From: Actinomycetales bacterium
GTDB taxonomy: Bacteria; Actinomycetota; Actinomycetes; Actinomycetales; Microbacteriaceae
Length of the DNA: 51,188 nucleotides
Assembly (NCBI GenBank): GCA_028868975.1
Contig: JAGWTM010000004.1
Coordinates: forward strand, 1 to 51,188
Direction: 5' to 3'
Shown here one piece after another: positions 25,421 through 33,687 of the stretch (positions within the stretch are counted from its first letter, which is position 1; each line of letters begins with the position of its first letter). The notes under the pieces were generated by a model. The model was not told the DNA's origin. It made no database searches and was given only the letters and a program-made list of their open reading frames with translations. The position numbers and the translations under genes are program-made.

Positions 25421-26860
25421 CTAGAGAACTGGCAAATGAAGTGCTCGAGCCGCGTCAGAAATGGATGCGGTGAGCGACGGGTAAACCGTGAAGACCTTGG
25501 CCAGTTCATCCACGGTTAGGCGGTTTTCAATCGCGATGGCAATCGGATAGATGAGGTCGCTCGCGCGAGGAGCCACAACGACGCCACCGATAACGGTGCC
25601 TCCGGTTGAGCAGACCAGCTTGATAAAACCGTCTTCGATGCCCATCATCTTGGCCCGCGGATTCGTCTGCAGATCGATCTTCTCGACATGACCTGAAACC
25701 TTGCCATCGGCGATGTCCTGCTCGCTCCAGCCGACGGTGGCAATCTCAGGCGCGGTGAACACGTTTGAGGCGACGTTTCGAAGCTGAGTTGGGGCAGACA
25801 CGTCGCCCATCGTGTGAAACACCGCCGTGCGCCCCTGCATGGCCGAGACCGAAGCCAACGGGAAGAACGTCGTGCAGTCGCCGACCGCATACACATTGGC
25901 GCGCGCGGTGCGGGCAACCTTATTGACCACGACGTGGCCGCTCTCGGTGAGTTCGATTCCAGCTTCTTCGAGGCCGAGGCCCGCGGTGTTCGGAATAGCA
26001 CCCACGGCCATGAGGCAGTGTGACCCTTCAACGACGCGACCGTCAGCCAAGGTGACTCGAACGCCCGAACCGGTGTTCTCAACCTTCTCGGCGCGAGACT
26101 TGTTCAGAATGTTCATGCCCTTGTTGCGGAACACGCGCTCAATGACCTGAGCGGCATCGTTGTCGTTGCCTGGCAAAACAGTGTCACGGCTCGAAATCAA
26201 GGTAACTTCGCTGCCCAAGTGCAGGTAGGCACTGGCGAATTCGGCGCCGGTTACACCGGAACCGACCACGATCATGTGCTCGGGCAATTCATTGATGTTG
26301 TAGAGCTGCTTCCAGGTCAGGATGCGCTCGCCGTCGGGCTTGGCATCTGGCAACTCACGCGGGCTTGCTCCGACCGCAACGATGATGGTCTTGGCCTCCA
26401 TGCGCTCCGGTTTGGTGCCTTTGGGGGCTCCCTCGGCTGGCTCGAAAATCACGTGGTGATTGCCGTCGAGGCGACCGGAACCGTGGAGCACGCGCACACC
26501 CTCGCGAATCAGATTCTCTAGCATGTCGCTCGACTGCGCCTCGGCCAACTCGAGCAAACGGCGGTTTACCGTGGCGAGGTCAATCTCGATCTTTGGCTTG
26601 ATGTGTTGGCCGCCAAACGAGAACTTGACACCCAACTTTGCAGCCTGCTCGACGCGTCCAGCTGCTTCGGCGGTTGCAATCAGTGATTTCGATGGCACCA
26701 CGTCAGTCAGAACAGCGTTTCCGCCCACTCCGGCTCGCTCGATAAGCGTTACTTCAGCACCCAGCTGGCGGCCGGCAAGAGCGGCCTCGTAACCGCCGGG
26801 ACCACCACCGATGATAACGATGTGGTGCGGCTTCTTAGTTGGGGTTGCGTCTGTGCTCAC
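25421..26860 (-). CDS. lpdA: NAD(P)H:quinone oxidoreductase of LpdA type (disulfide reductase fold without redox cysteines)
   Basis: A 479-residue flavoprotein. VIIGGGPGGYEAA binds FAD, VVGSGVTGAEFASAY binds NAD(P)H and VYAVGDCT is the second FAD motif. In true dihydrolipoamide dehydrogenases GGTCLNVGCIPSK carries the redox cysteines; here the segment is GGNAVLTDVVPSK (46-58), with Ala49 and Val54 in their place, and the C-terminal His-Pro...Glu is YPSLTA. It cannot be a lipoamide dehydrogenase. M. tuberculosis LpdA (Rv3303c) shows a similar loss and reduces quinones, so that role is inferred. The start is GTG at 26860 and the gene is divergent from punA. Confidence 0.85.
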   Translation of the reverse strand: MSTDATPTKKPHHIVIIGGGPGGYEAALAGRQLGAEVTLIERAGVGGNAVLTDVVPSKSLIATAEAAGRVEQAAKLGVKFSFGGQHIKPKIEIDLATVNRRLLELAEAQSSDMLENLIREGVRVLHGSGRLDGNHHVIFEPAEGAPKGTKPERMEAKTIIVAVGASPRELPDAKPDGERILTWKQLYNINELPEHMIVVGSGVTGAEFASAYLHLGSEVTLISSRDTVLPGNDNDAAQVIERVFRNKGMNILNKSRAEKVENTGSGVRVTLADGRVVEGSHCLMAVGAIPNTAGLGLEEAGIELTESGHVVVNKVARTARANVYAVGDCTTFFPLASVSAMQGRTAVFHTMGDVSAPTQLRNVASNVFTAPEIATVGWSEQDIADGKVSGHVEKIDLQTNPRAKMMGIEDGFIKLVCSTGGTVIGGVVVAPRASDLIYPIAIAIENRLTVDELAKVFTVYPSLTASISDAARALHLPVL

Positions 26861-26933
26861 GCTTACATTCTGCCACTGGGCGAGCCCAGTTGGCGGTCGG
26901 CCAAGGCTTCGACCGGCAACGGTCGCGCTCGTT

Positions 26934-26939
26934 TAGACT
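26934..26939 (+). promoter_or_regulatory. -10 box of a leaderless promoter for purine nucleoside phosphorylase
   Basis: TAGACT ends 6 nt before the ATG at 26946. The six bases between (CAAATA) hold no ribosome binding site. Confidence 0.65.
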
Positions 26940-26945
26940 CAAATA

Positions 26946-27767
26946 ATGAACAATCCACTCGATGATTCAAAGGCGAACCCCTTCGAGATTGCCCAGCAGG
27001 CCGCTGAGCGCATTGCTGCACTGACCGGTGTTCACCAACACGATATCGCGCTAACGCTCGGCAGCGGCTGGGCCAAGGCTGCCGACCTAATCGGTGAAAC
27101 CGTTGCCACCGTTGACGCCACCGAAATCCCTGGTTTTTCGGCTCCAGCAGTGCAAGGGCACGTCGCAACCATTCGCTCAATTCAACTGCCCAATGGCAAA
27201 CACGCGCTGGTGCTCGGCGCTCGCACCCACTTCTACGAGGGGCACGGTGTGCGCCGGGTCGTGCACGGTGTTCGCACCGCGGCGGCAACCGGCGTGAAGA
27301 CCATGGTGCTCACCAACGGCTGCGGCGGCATTCGCCCCGAATGGAAACCGGGTACTCCGGTCCTCATCAGCGACCACATCAACTTGACCGCCGCTAGCCC
27401 ACTTGAGGGTGCGAAATTCGTCGACCTCACCGACCTTTACTCGGCTCGACTTCGTGAGGTCGCTAGGTCAGTCGACCCAACGCTCGACGACGGCGTTTAC
27501 GTCCAATTCCGCGGTCCGCAGTACGAGACCCCGGCGGAGGTTCAAATGGCCAAAGTCTTGGGAGGCGACCTGGTTGGAATGTCTACCGCTCTCGAGGCAA
27601 TCGCCGTTCGCGAAGCGGGCATGGAGCTACTCGGAATCTCGCTGATGACCAACCAAGCCGCGGGCATTCAAAAGACTCCGCTATCGCACGCCGAAGTGCT
27701 CGAGGCTGGTCGTGACGCCGAGAGTCGCATCAGCGCGCTGCTGGCCCAGATCGTGAGCAAGCTCTAA
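26946..27767 (+). CDS. punA: Purine-nucleoside phosphorylase (trimeric type)
   Basis: A 273-residue enzyme splitting inosine and guanosine with phosphate into base and ribose-1-phosphate. TLGSGWAKAA starts the fold, VLGARTHFYEGH has the phosphate-binding residues, VLTNGCGGI and FRGPQYETPAE carry the conserved active-site segments, and SLMTNQAAGI holds the purine-binding Asn. Length fits the trimeric PNP family rather than hexameric DeoD. The next gene begins directly after the stop codon and encodes a mutase that can convert ribose-1-phosphate to ribose-5-phosphate. Confidence 0.93.
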   Translation: MNNPLDDSKANPFEIAQQAAERIAALTGVHQHDIALTLGSGWAKAADLIGETVATVDATEIPGFSAPAVQGHVATIRSIQLPNGKHALVLGARTHFYEGHGVRRVVHGVRTAAATGVKTMVLTNGCGGIRPEWKPGTPVLISDHINLTAASPLEGAKFVDLTDLYSARLREVARSVDPTLDDGVYVQFRGPQYETPAEVQMAKVLGGDLVGMSTALEAIAVREAGMELLGISLMTNQAAGIQKTPLSHAEVLEAGRDAESRISALLAQIVSKL

Positions 27768-29447
27768 ATGACATTGGATGAGTTACTCGCCCAAGCCGAA
27801 GCCTGGTGCGCGCAAGACCCCGACCCCGAAACCCGGGCTGAACTCGAAGCTTTGATTGCCGCGCGGGATGAGCCGGCGCTGGCCGATCGTTTCGGCAGTC
27901 GACTCGGCTTTGGAACAGCTGGTTTGCGTGGCGAACTCGGTGCTGGCCCAAACCGCATGAACCGCGTCCTGGTGGCGCAGGCAGCGGCCGGCATCGCCGC
28001 ATACCTCTTGAAGAATCGCGAGGAACTGCTTGACCCGAATGGTCGGCTCGGGGTGATTATTGGCTTTGATGGCCGCATCAACAGTGACGTTTTCGCCGAG
28101 GACAGCGCCCAGATTTTTGCAGCCGCGGGAATCGATGCTTGGCTAATCGGTCGGGTGCCAACACCGGTTCTGGCGTTCGCGACGAAGCACTGGGGCGCAT
28201 CCGCCGGCATTATGGTGACGGCTTCGCACAATCCTCCGCGCGATAACGGTTACAAGGTCTATCTGGGTGGTGCTACCGGTGGTTCGCAGATTATTTCACC
28301 GGTCGATCGTGAAATTGCCGAAGAGATCGCCCAAGTTGCCGCCACGCAGACTTTTGCTTCGATTCCTAAATCAACCGACTTCAATCGGTCAGGCGAGCAC
28401 GCCTTGCACGAGTACATTCTCGCCACCACGAACCTGATCGGGGCGGCTCCGGTTGGACCCCAACCCAAAATTGTCTACACCGCGATGCACGGCGTTGGCT
28501 GGCAGACCACCAAACAGCTATTCGCGTTGACCGGCATCGATGAACCAGCTGTGGTCCCCGAGCAGAACGAACCGAATGGAGCGTTTCCGACGGTGGCGTT
28601 CCCGAACCCAGAAGAACCGGGCGCTCTAGATCTCGCGTATGCGCTCGCGCGCGAACAGCAAGCCGACCTGATCATCGCGAACGACCCCGATGCCGATCGA
28701 CTTGCTGTCGCGATTCCCGATTTGACCTCGCAAGAGGGTTATCGCCGACTCACGGGTGACGAAATCGGGCTGATTCTCGGCGATCGAATCGCCTTTGGCT
28801 GGGCCAAGGCAGGCGAGCCAGCCTCCGCGGATGGTGGTCGACCGAATCTGGCCTGCTCGATTGTTTCCAGTAGCGCACTCGGTGAGGTGGCTCGCCACTA
28901 TGGTCTCGGTTTCAAGCAGACGCTGACCGGTTTCAAGTGGATCAGCAAGGTTCCCAATCTGCTGTTCGGTTACGAGGAAGCGCTCGGCTACTGTGTCGAT
29001 TTCACGCATACCCCAGACAAGGACGGCATCTCGGCCAGCTTGGTGATTGCCGATCTGGCAATCGAGCTGCACCGTGCTGGATCCAACCTCGGCGAGCACC
29101 TGGCGGAACTCGGCGAACGCTACGGCCATTTCGCAACCGGTCAAATCAGCATTCGCGTGACCGACCTCAGCCGAATCGGCGCGCTGATGTCGCAAGTCAG
29201 AGCGAACCCCCCAGCAGAACTCTGCGGGCAGGCTGTTCGGTTCACCGACCTAGCGATCGGCAGTGATGAGTTGCCGGCGACCGATGGAGTGCGACTCGAC
29301 CTCGCCGATGGCCGCCGTGCCATCATCCGTCCATCGGGAACCGAGCCGAAACTCAAGTGCTACCTGCAAGCGATTGGTTCGGATGCGTCAAATGCCAAGG
29401 CACTGCTGAGCGAGCTCGATGCCGCGATGCGCGAGGTCTTGGCCTAG
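27768..29447 (+). CDS. Phosphohexo/pentomutase (PGM2/PMM family)
   Basis: A 559-residue alpha-D-phosphohexomutase. TASHNPPRDNGYKVY holds the phosphoserine, NDPDADRLAV the magnesium-binding loop, GYEEALGY the sugar-binding loop and RPSGTEPKLKCYL the phosphate-binding loop. The long form resembles PGM2/ManB proteins that act on pentose and hexose phosphates. Its ATG follows the PNP stop with no gap, so translation is coupled; this favours a phosphopentomutase role in nucleoside breakdown. In mycobacteria the homologue next to the PNP gene is named pmmB. The stop overlaps that of the convergent PPOX gene by 4 bp. Confidence 0.88.
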   Translation: MTLDELLAQAEAWCAQDPDPETRAELEALIAARDEPALADRFGSRLGFGTAGLRGELGAGPNRMNRVLVAQAAAGIAAYLLKNREELLDPNGRLGVIIGFDGRINSDVFAEDSAQIFAAAGIDAWLIGRVPTPVLAFATKHWGASAGIMVTASHNPPRDNGYKVYLGGATGGSQIISPVDREIAEEIAQVAATQTFASIPKSTDFNRSGEHALHEYILATTNLIGAAPVGPQPKIVYTAMHGVGWQTTKQLFALTGIDEPAVVPEQNEPNGAFPTVAFPNPEEPGALDLAYALAREQQADLIIANDPDADRLAVAIPDLTSQEGYRRLTGDEIGLILGDRIAFGWAKAGEPASADGGRPNLACSIVSSSALGEVARHYGLGFKQTLTGFKWISKVPNLLFGYEEALGYCVDFTHTPDKDGISASLVIADLAIELHRAGSNLGEHLAELGERYGHFATGQISIRVTDLSRIGALMSQVRANPPAELCGQAVRFTDLAIGSDELPATDGVRLDLADGRRAIIRPSGTEPKLKCYLQAIGSDASNAKALLSELDAAMREVLA

Positions 29448-30112
29448 GCCTTCGGTTTCGCGATCCAGGCTTGCACGCTTGGTGGAATCGGCAGCGAGGC
29501 TGCCTCTTCATCCATAGGTATCGGTGCATCCGCAATCGTGCGCAGCGGGATCACCCCGGCCCAGACCCCTTTGCCCAAATCTTCAGGATCGTCTTCACCG
29601 AGACCGGTTCGGACCTTCACCGAGGTCTCATCCAGCGGGAGGGCGAGAATCATGGTGGCGGCGAGTTCCTTGCGGGTCGACGGTCTAACCTCGGCCACTC
29701 GACCCGGAATCAAACCATCGCTAATCGCGTCCGCAGCAGCTGCCTTTTCGTCGCCCTCGAGCAACCGCGGGTTGCCCATGATCACCACCGAGCGATAGTT
29801 CATGCTCGATTCGAAAGTGCTGCGCGCAACCACGAGCCCATCGAGCATCGTGACCGAAACACAGACCGGAGCACCCGCCGCCATTTCACGCATAAATCGA
29901 GCGCCGGTCGAACCGTGGATGAGCAGTTCGTCACCGACTCTGGCAAACCCCATCGGTAACACGAACGGCTGGTGGTCAAAAACCATGGCCACATGACACA
30001 GCACAGTGGAATCGAGAATCTCATACATCACGGTCCGGTCGTGAACGGCCCGGTCATTGAGCCGGTGCCCCTGGGTGCGCGGCGATGAACCCGGCGCTGG
30101 CAATTCGGTCAT
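29444..30112 (-). CDS. Pyridoxamine 5'-phosphate oxidase-like flavin-binding protein
   Basis: A 222-residue split-barrel protein of the FMN-binding PPOX family. CHVAMVFDHQPFVLPM, ELLIHGSTGARFMREM and SMNYRSVVIMGNPRLLEG are the usual strands contacting FMN; R-x-MREM and the YRSVV strand are most telling. These proteins bind flavin and sometimes reduce or sequester small molecules; the substrate is not predictable. Its start has TAAGG, which includes the stop of the PTS IIB gene, about 11 nt upstream, so it is likely the last gene of the long minus-strand nucleoside operon. Confidence 0.75.
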   Translation of the reverse strand: MTELPAPGSSPRTQGHRLNDRAVHDRTVMYEILDSTVLCHVAMVFDHQPFVLPMGFARVGDELLIHGSTGARFMREMAAGAPVCVSVTMLDGLVVARSTFESSMNYRSVVIMGNPRLLEGDEKAAAADAISDGLIPGRVAEVRPSTRKELAATMILALPLDETSVKVRTGLGEDDPEDLGKGVWAGVIPLRTIADAPIPMDEEAASLPIPPSVQAWIAKPKA

Positions 30113-30123
30113 TGTCTGGCGCC

Positions 30124-30393
30124 TTAGCCCAGCGACCGCTCGAGTTTTTGAGTGATCTCTTCGAGGTCGAAAAAGTGCTCGATGGCGATGATCTCGGCTG
30201 GCAAGCCCTGAAGTTTGTCGACCAAATCAGGAGTGGTCAAGATGATCTGAGCGTCGCGACGAGCCTGAGCGGTGGCCAAGTCGGTGGCGTCGACGGTGGC
30301 TTCAATGTCTAGGGTGCGCAACACCTTTTCGGCGTTCATCTTAAGAAGAACCGAGGTGCCGATTCCCATGCCACAGACTGCCAACAACTTCAT
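30124..30393 (-). CDS. PTS EIIB component, ascorbate/SgaB-like
   Basis: An 89-residue protein matching the IIB fold of the lactose/ascorbate branch: LLAVCGMGIGTSVLLKM, where Cys7 is the phosphorylated residue, then VDATDLATA and AQIILTTPDLV. It would take phosphate from the IIA encoded upstream. No IIC permease is encoded beside it or elsewhere in the window. A GACAAT element 7 nt before the ATG could be a weak internal leaderless promoter. The pair may serve a IIC encoded elsewhere or have a regulatory role. Confidence 0.85.
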   Translation of the reverse strand: MKLLAVCGMGIGTSVLLKMNAEKVLRTLDIEATVDATDLATAQARRDAQIILTTPDLVDKLQGLPAEIIAIEHFFDLEEITQKLERSLG

Positions 30394-30416
30394 GCCGTCA
30401 ATTGTCGCAGGTGCAA

Positions 30417-30863
30417 TCAGAGAGCGGCTCGAACTTCTTCAATTTGTGACGCATTTAACAGCGAATTAACGACTGAGACATCTGAGAGCGCCAACGCTAG
30501 CTCACGCATTAGGCCCAGATGCGCATTGTGGTCGAAGGCCGCGAGCCCAAAAACCAAACGGACCGGGTCGTTGGTGGAATGCCCGAAAACCACCGGGTCG
30601 GCCAGTACTGCCAGCGACAAACCGGTGTCAAGAACTTCGGCCGAGGGGCGCCCGTGTGCCAGTGCGATACCGGGTGCGATCACGATGTATGGGCCGTGCT
30701 CATCAACAGCCCTGACCATTTCATCGGTGTAATGCGGCGTCGCTCGACCGGTTGAAACCAGGAGGTCCCCGGCGATGCGAATGGCCTCGGTGCGATCACT
30801 GGCGCGGGCGCCAACTTCGATTGCACCTTCGGCCAGTGCGTCAGCGAGAGCCGCGAATCGCAA
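30417..30863 (-). CDS. PTS EIIA component, fructose/mannitol/ascorbate type
   Basis: A 148-residue EIIA-2 domain protein. The phosphorylated His70 lies in PGIALAHGRPS, and VFGLAAFDHNAHLGLM and ALSDVSVVNSLLNA follow as in the family. The start is TTG at 30863, 3 nt after the adenosine deaminase stop with GAAGG about 11 nt upstream; no ATG or GTG is close. It is followed by IIB but not by IIC. Enzyme I is encoded 13 kb away; HPr is not in the window. Confidence 0.85.
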   Translation of the reverse strand: MRFAALADALAEGAIEVGARASDRTEAIRIAGDLLVSTGRATPHYTDEMVRAVDEHGPYIVIAPGIALAHGRPSAEVLDTGLSLAVLADPVVFGHSTNDPVRLVFGLAAFDHNAHLGLMRELALALSDVSVVNSLLNASQIEEVRAAL

Positions 30864-30866
30864 GTG

Positions 30867-31967
30867 TTAGCGACCTTCGCGCAGGTCGTCGAAGGCGTCC
30901 ATGATTAGCTCCTTGAGCTCTTCGCGCTGCTCGAGGTCCTGGAAGACCACGTCGGCTGCGTTGAGCTGGAACTGCTCGAGGTCGTCTAGGTCGTAGCCAA
31001 AGGCCTCCGAAAGCAGCCGCAATTCGCGCGTGAGCGAAGTGGCCGACATGAGACGGTTGTCGACGTTGACCGTCACCTTGAAACCGAGGTCGTAAAGAAT
31101 GTCGAACGGGTGGTCTGCGATGGTCTCACCAAAGGCCTCGATGGCGCCGGTCTGCAGGTTCGAGGATGGCGAAAGCTCGAGCGCGATGCCGTGGTCATAA
31201 ACCCAGCGGGCAACCGGACCGAGTCGAACGATGTCCTCGTCACCCTCGCTGGCTGCCAAGAAGATGTCTTCGACGATTCGAACACCGTGGCCGAGTCGCT
31301 GGGCGCGACCCGAAACGATGGCGTCCTTGATGCTTTCGACACCGTCGGCCTCACCCGCGTGAATCGTGCACGGAAAGAACTCGCTGGCCAGATAGTCGAA
31401 GGCCTCTTTGTGGCGCGAAGGCAAAAAGCCTTTTTCGGCACCGGCGATGTCAAAACCAACTACTCCGTTGTCGCGGTGGCGAACCGCGAGCTCAGCAATC
31501 TCAAGACCGCGATCGGCGTGACGCATGGCGGTCACCAGCTGACCGGTGACGATAAAACCGCCCTTGGCCTCAACCGCTTCCATGCCCTGCTCGAGACCGT
31601 CCTGAACCGCATCCACCACTTCGTCGAGCGTCAATCCATTGCGCAGGTGCTGCTCTGGCGCCCAACGCACCTCACCGTAAACCACGCCGTCATCGGCCAG
31701 GTCGAGCACGAATTCCCGTGCCACACGGGTTAGCGCTTCGCGGGTCTGCATGACGCCGATGGTGATGTCAAAAGTCTTTAGGTATTCAACGAGTGAACCC
31801 GAATCTGCTTGATCCTGAAACCACTTCGCAAGTTCTTTGGCATCGTAGGTCGGCAGCTCGAGACCGGTCTCCTGAGCAATGTCGATGATGGTTTGCGGGC
31901 GAAGACCGCCATCCAGGTGATCGTGAAGCGAGACCTTCGGGATGGCCTTGAAATCGATGTTTGCCAT
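30867..31967 (-). CDS. add: Adenosine deaminase
   Basis: A 366-residue zinc enzyme turning adenosine into inosine, which PNP can then split. SLHDHLDGGLRP gives the first two His zinc ligands, HAGEADG the third His and the catalytic Glu, RLGHGVRI the general-base region and NVDNRLMS the last metal Asp segment. The frame is open to 32090, but the ATG at 31967 begins the conserved N-terminus and has TAGGAG upstream. It lies 10 bp after thymidine phosphorylase, inside the salvage operon. Confidence 0.93.
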   Translation of the reverse strand: MANIDFKAIPKVSLHDHLDGGLRPQTIIDIAQETGLELPTYDAKELAKWFQDQADSGSLVEYLKTFDITIGVMQTREALTRVAREFVLDLADDGVVYGEVRWAPEQHLRNGLTLDEVVDAVQDGLEQGMEAVEAKGGFIVTGQLVTAMRHADRGLEIAELAVRHRDNGVVGFDIAGAEKGFLPSRHKEAFDYLASEFFPCTIHAGEADGVESIKDAIVSGRAQRLGHGVRIVEDIFLAASEGDEDIVRLGPVARWVYDHGIALELSPSSNLQTGAIEAFGETIADHPFDILYDLGFKVTVNVDNRLMSATSLTRELRLLSEAFGYDLDDLEQFQLNAADVVFQDLEQREELKELIMDAFDDLREGR

Positions 31968-31977
31968 GGTCTTGCTC

Positions 31978-33279
31978 CTAGTTGCGAGTGATGCGATCGA
32001 GGACGATCTTTCGGTGGTGTGCGTCAGCTGGGCCAGCGCCGGAAGTTCCAATCTTAACCGCGCCGACCAGCGACTCCAGAGCTCGCTCAAATCGAGCCGG
32101 CTCGTCGGTGAACAGGGTCATCAGCGGAGCACCGGCTTGCACGGTCTCGCCAACCTGAGCGTGCAACTCGATACCGGCCCCAAATTGCACCGCATCTTCC
32201 TTGCGCTCACGACCGGCCCCGAGGCGCCAAGACGCGACGCCGACCTGGAGCGCATCCATGGCTTCGATAACACCGGATGCCTCGGCGGTGACCACGTGCT
32301 TCTCGCGCGCCCGCGGCAATTCGGCAGCCGGGTCTCCGCCCTGAGCCGAAATCATGGCGCGCCACTTGTCCATGGCTCGACCATCCTTGAGGGCTGCAGC
32401 GACATCGACATCTGCCTTGCCAGCAAGACGAAGCATTTCACGAGCCAGCTCGACCGTCAGTTCGACTACGTCAGCCGGGCCGCCACCGGCCAGCACCTCA
32501 ACCGACTCCTCTACCTCGAGAGAGTTGCCGATCTTGCGACCCAACGGGGTCGACATGTCGGTGAGCAAGGCCGATGTCTTTACACCGGCATCGTTGCCGA
32601 GGTCGACCAGAGTTTCGGCAAGCTCTCTGGCTCGCTCGAAGGTCTTCATGAAAGCACCAGAGCCGACCTTCACATCGAGGACGAGTGCTCCGGTGCCCTC
32701 GGCAATCTTTTTGCTCATGATGGAGCTCGCGATCAGCGGAATCGCTTCAACCGTTCCGGTGACATCGCGAAGAGCGTAAAGCTTTTTATCGGCAGGGGCT
32801 AACCCTGAACCGGCAGCGCAGATTACGGCACCGATCTCGTCCAACTGAGCGTGCATCTCGGTGTTGCTAAGGTTGGCGCGCCAACCCGGAATCGCCTCTA
32901 GCTTGTCGAGCGTGCCGCCGGTGTGACCGAGACCACGACCCGAAAGCTGCGGCACAGCAACATCGAAGACCGCCACCAGCGGAGCAAGCGGCAGGGTGAT
33001 TTTGTCGCCCACACCACCCGTTGAGTGCTTGTCGGCCGTCGGAAAACGCAGAGTGCTGTAATCGAGTCGCTCACCCGAATTGACCATGGCAACCGTCAAA
33101 TCACGAATCTCGCGTCGGTTCATCCCGTTCAGCAAAATAGCCATCGCCATCGCCGACATTTGCTCATCAGCCACCGAACCGGATGTGTAATTCTCGACCA
33201 ACCAGTTAATTTCGGCCGTGGTCAGTTCACCGCGCTCACGCTTTTTGATGATTAGTTCAACCGCTGAAAATGCTGACAC
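31978..33279 (-). CDS. deoA: Thymidine phosphorylase / pyrimidine-nucleoside phosphorylase
   Basis: A 433-residue enzyme that phosphorolyses thymidine (and possibly uridine) to base and deoxyribose-1-phosphate. Its family signature SGRGLGHTGGTLDKLEAIPG is complete, and KHSTGGVGDK and SSIMSKKIAEG form the phosphate and pyrimidine sites. The start is GTG at 33279 with GGAGGAG upstream, overlapping the cytidine deaminase stop by one base. Deamination by Cdd and phosphorolysis by this enzyme are consecutive steps for cytosine nucleosides if it accepts uridine-type substrates. Confidence 0.95.
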   Translation of the reverse strand: MSAFSAVELIIKKRERGELTTAEINWLVENYTSGSVADEQMSAMAMAILLNGMNRREIRDLTVAMVNSGERLDYSTLRFPTADKHSTGGVGDKITLPLAPLVAVFDVAVPQLSGRGLGHTGGTLDKLEAIPGWRANLSNTEMHAQLDEIGAVICAAGSGLAPADKKLYALRDVTGTVEAIPLIASSIMSKKIAEGTGALVLDVKVGSGAFMKTFERARELAETLVDLGNDAGVKTSALLTDMSTPLGRKIGNSLEVEESVEVLAGGGPADVVELTVELAREMLRLAGKADVDVAAALKDGRAMDKWRAMISAQGGDPAAELPRAREKHVVTAEASGVIEAMDALQVGVASWRLGAGRERKEDAVQFGAGIELHAQVGETVQAGAPLMTLFTDEPARFERALESLVGAVKIGTSGAGPADAHHRKIVLDRITRN

Positions 33280-33680
33280 TACGAACGCTCCTCCAGGTCA
33301 CGCGGACCAAATGCATCTGGCAAAACCTGCTCGATGGTTCGCTTGCCAGAGACCGTTTCGAGAACCATCCCCGGGGCACTGTGCTCGAACAACAGCTGTC
33401 GGCAACGGCCACAGGGCATCAAAACATTGCTCGAGCCGTCAACACAGTAGAACGCGGTGAGGCGTCCGCCACCGGTCATCGTGAGTGCGCTGACCAGCGA
33501 GCATTCGGCACAGAGAGTCAACCCATAGGATGCGTTCTCGACGTTGCAGCCGCTCACGATGCGGCCGTCCTCGACCAGGGCCGCCGCTCCGACTGGAAAT
33601 TTCGAGTACGGCACGTACGCCTTTTTCATCGCTTCGATAGCGGCGGCGCGAAGTTCGCCCCACGGAATGTCTTCAGCCAT
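33279..33680 (-). CDS. cdd: Cytidine deaminase
   Basis: A 133-residue tetrameric-type cytidine deaminase. YVPYSKFPVGAAAL binds the ribose; NVENASYGLTLCAE has the zinc Cys and catalytic Glu; PCGRCRQLLFE supplies two zinc cysteines. The frame extends to 33740, overlapping the permease gene; the ATG at 33680 is 7 bp after the permease stop and begins the conserved region. It links the nucleoside importer genes with the salvage enzymes. Confidence 0.93.
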   Translation of the reverse strand: MAEDIPWGELRAAAIEAMKKAYVPYSKFPVGAAALVEDGRIVSGCNVENASYGLTLCAECSLVSALTMTGGGRLTAFYCVDGSSNVLMPCGRCRQLLFEHSAPGMVLETVSGKRTIEQVLPDAFGPRDLEERS

Positions 33681-33687
33681 GACCGAC

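Noticed and set aside
31110-31733. 207-codon plus-strand frame inside add
   Set aside because: Opposite a well-conserved enzyme, no homology visible, no start signal.
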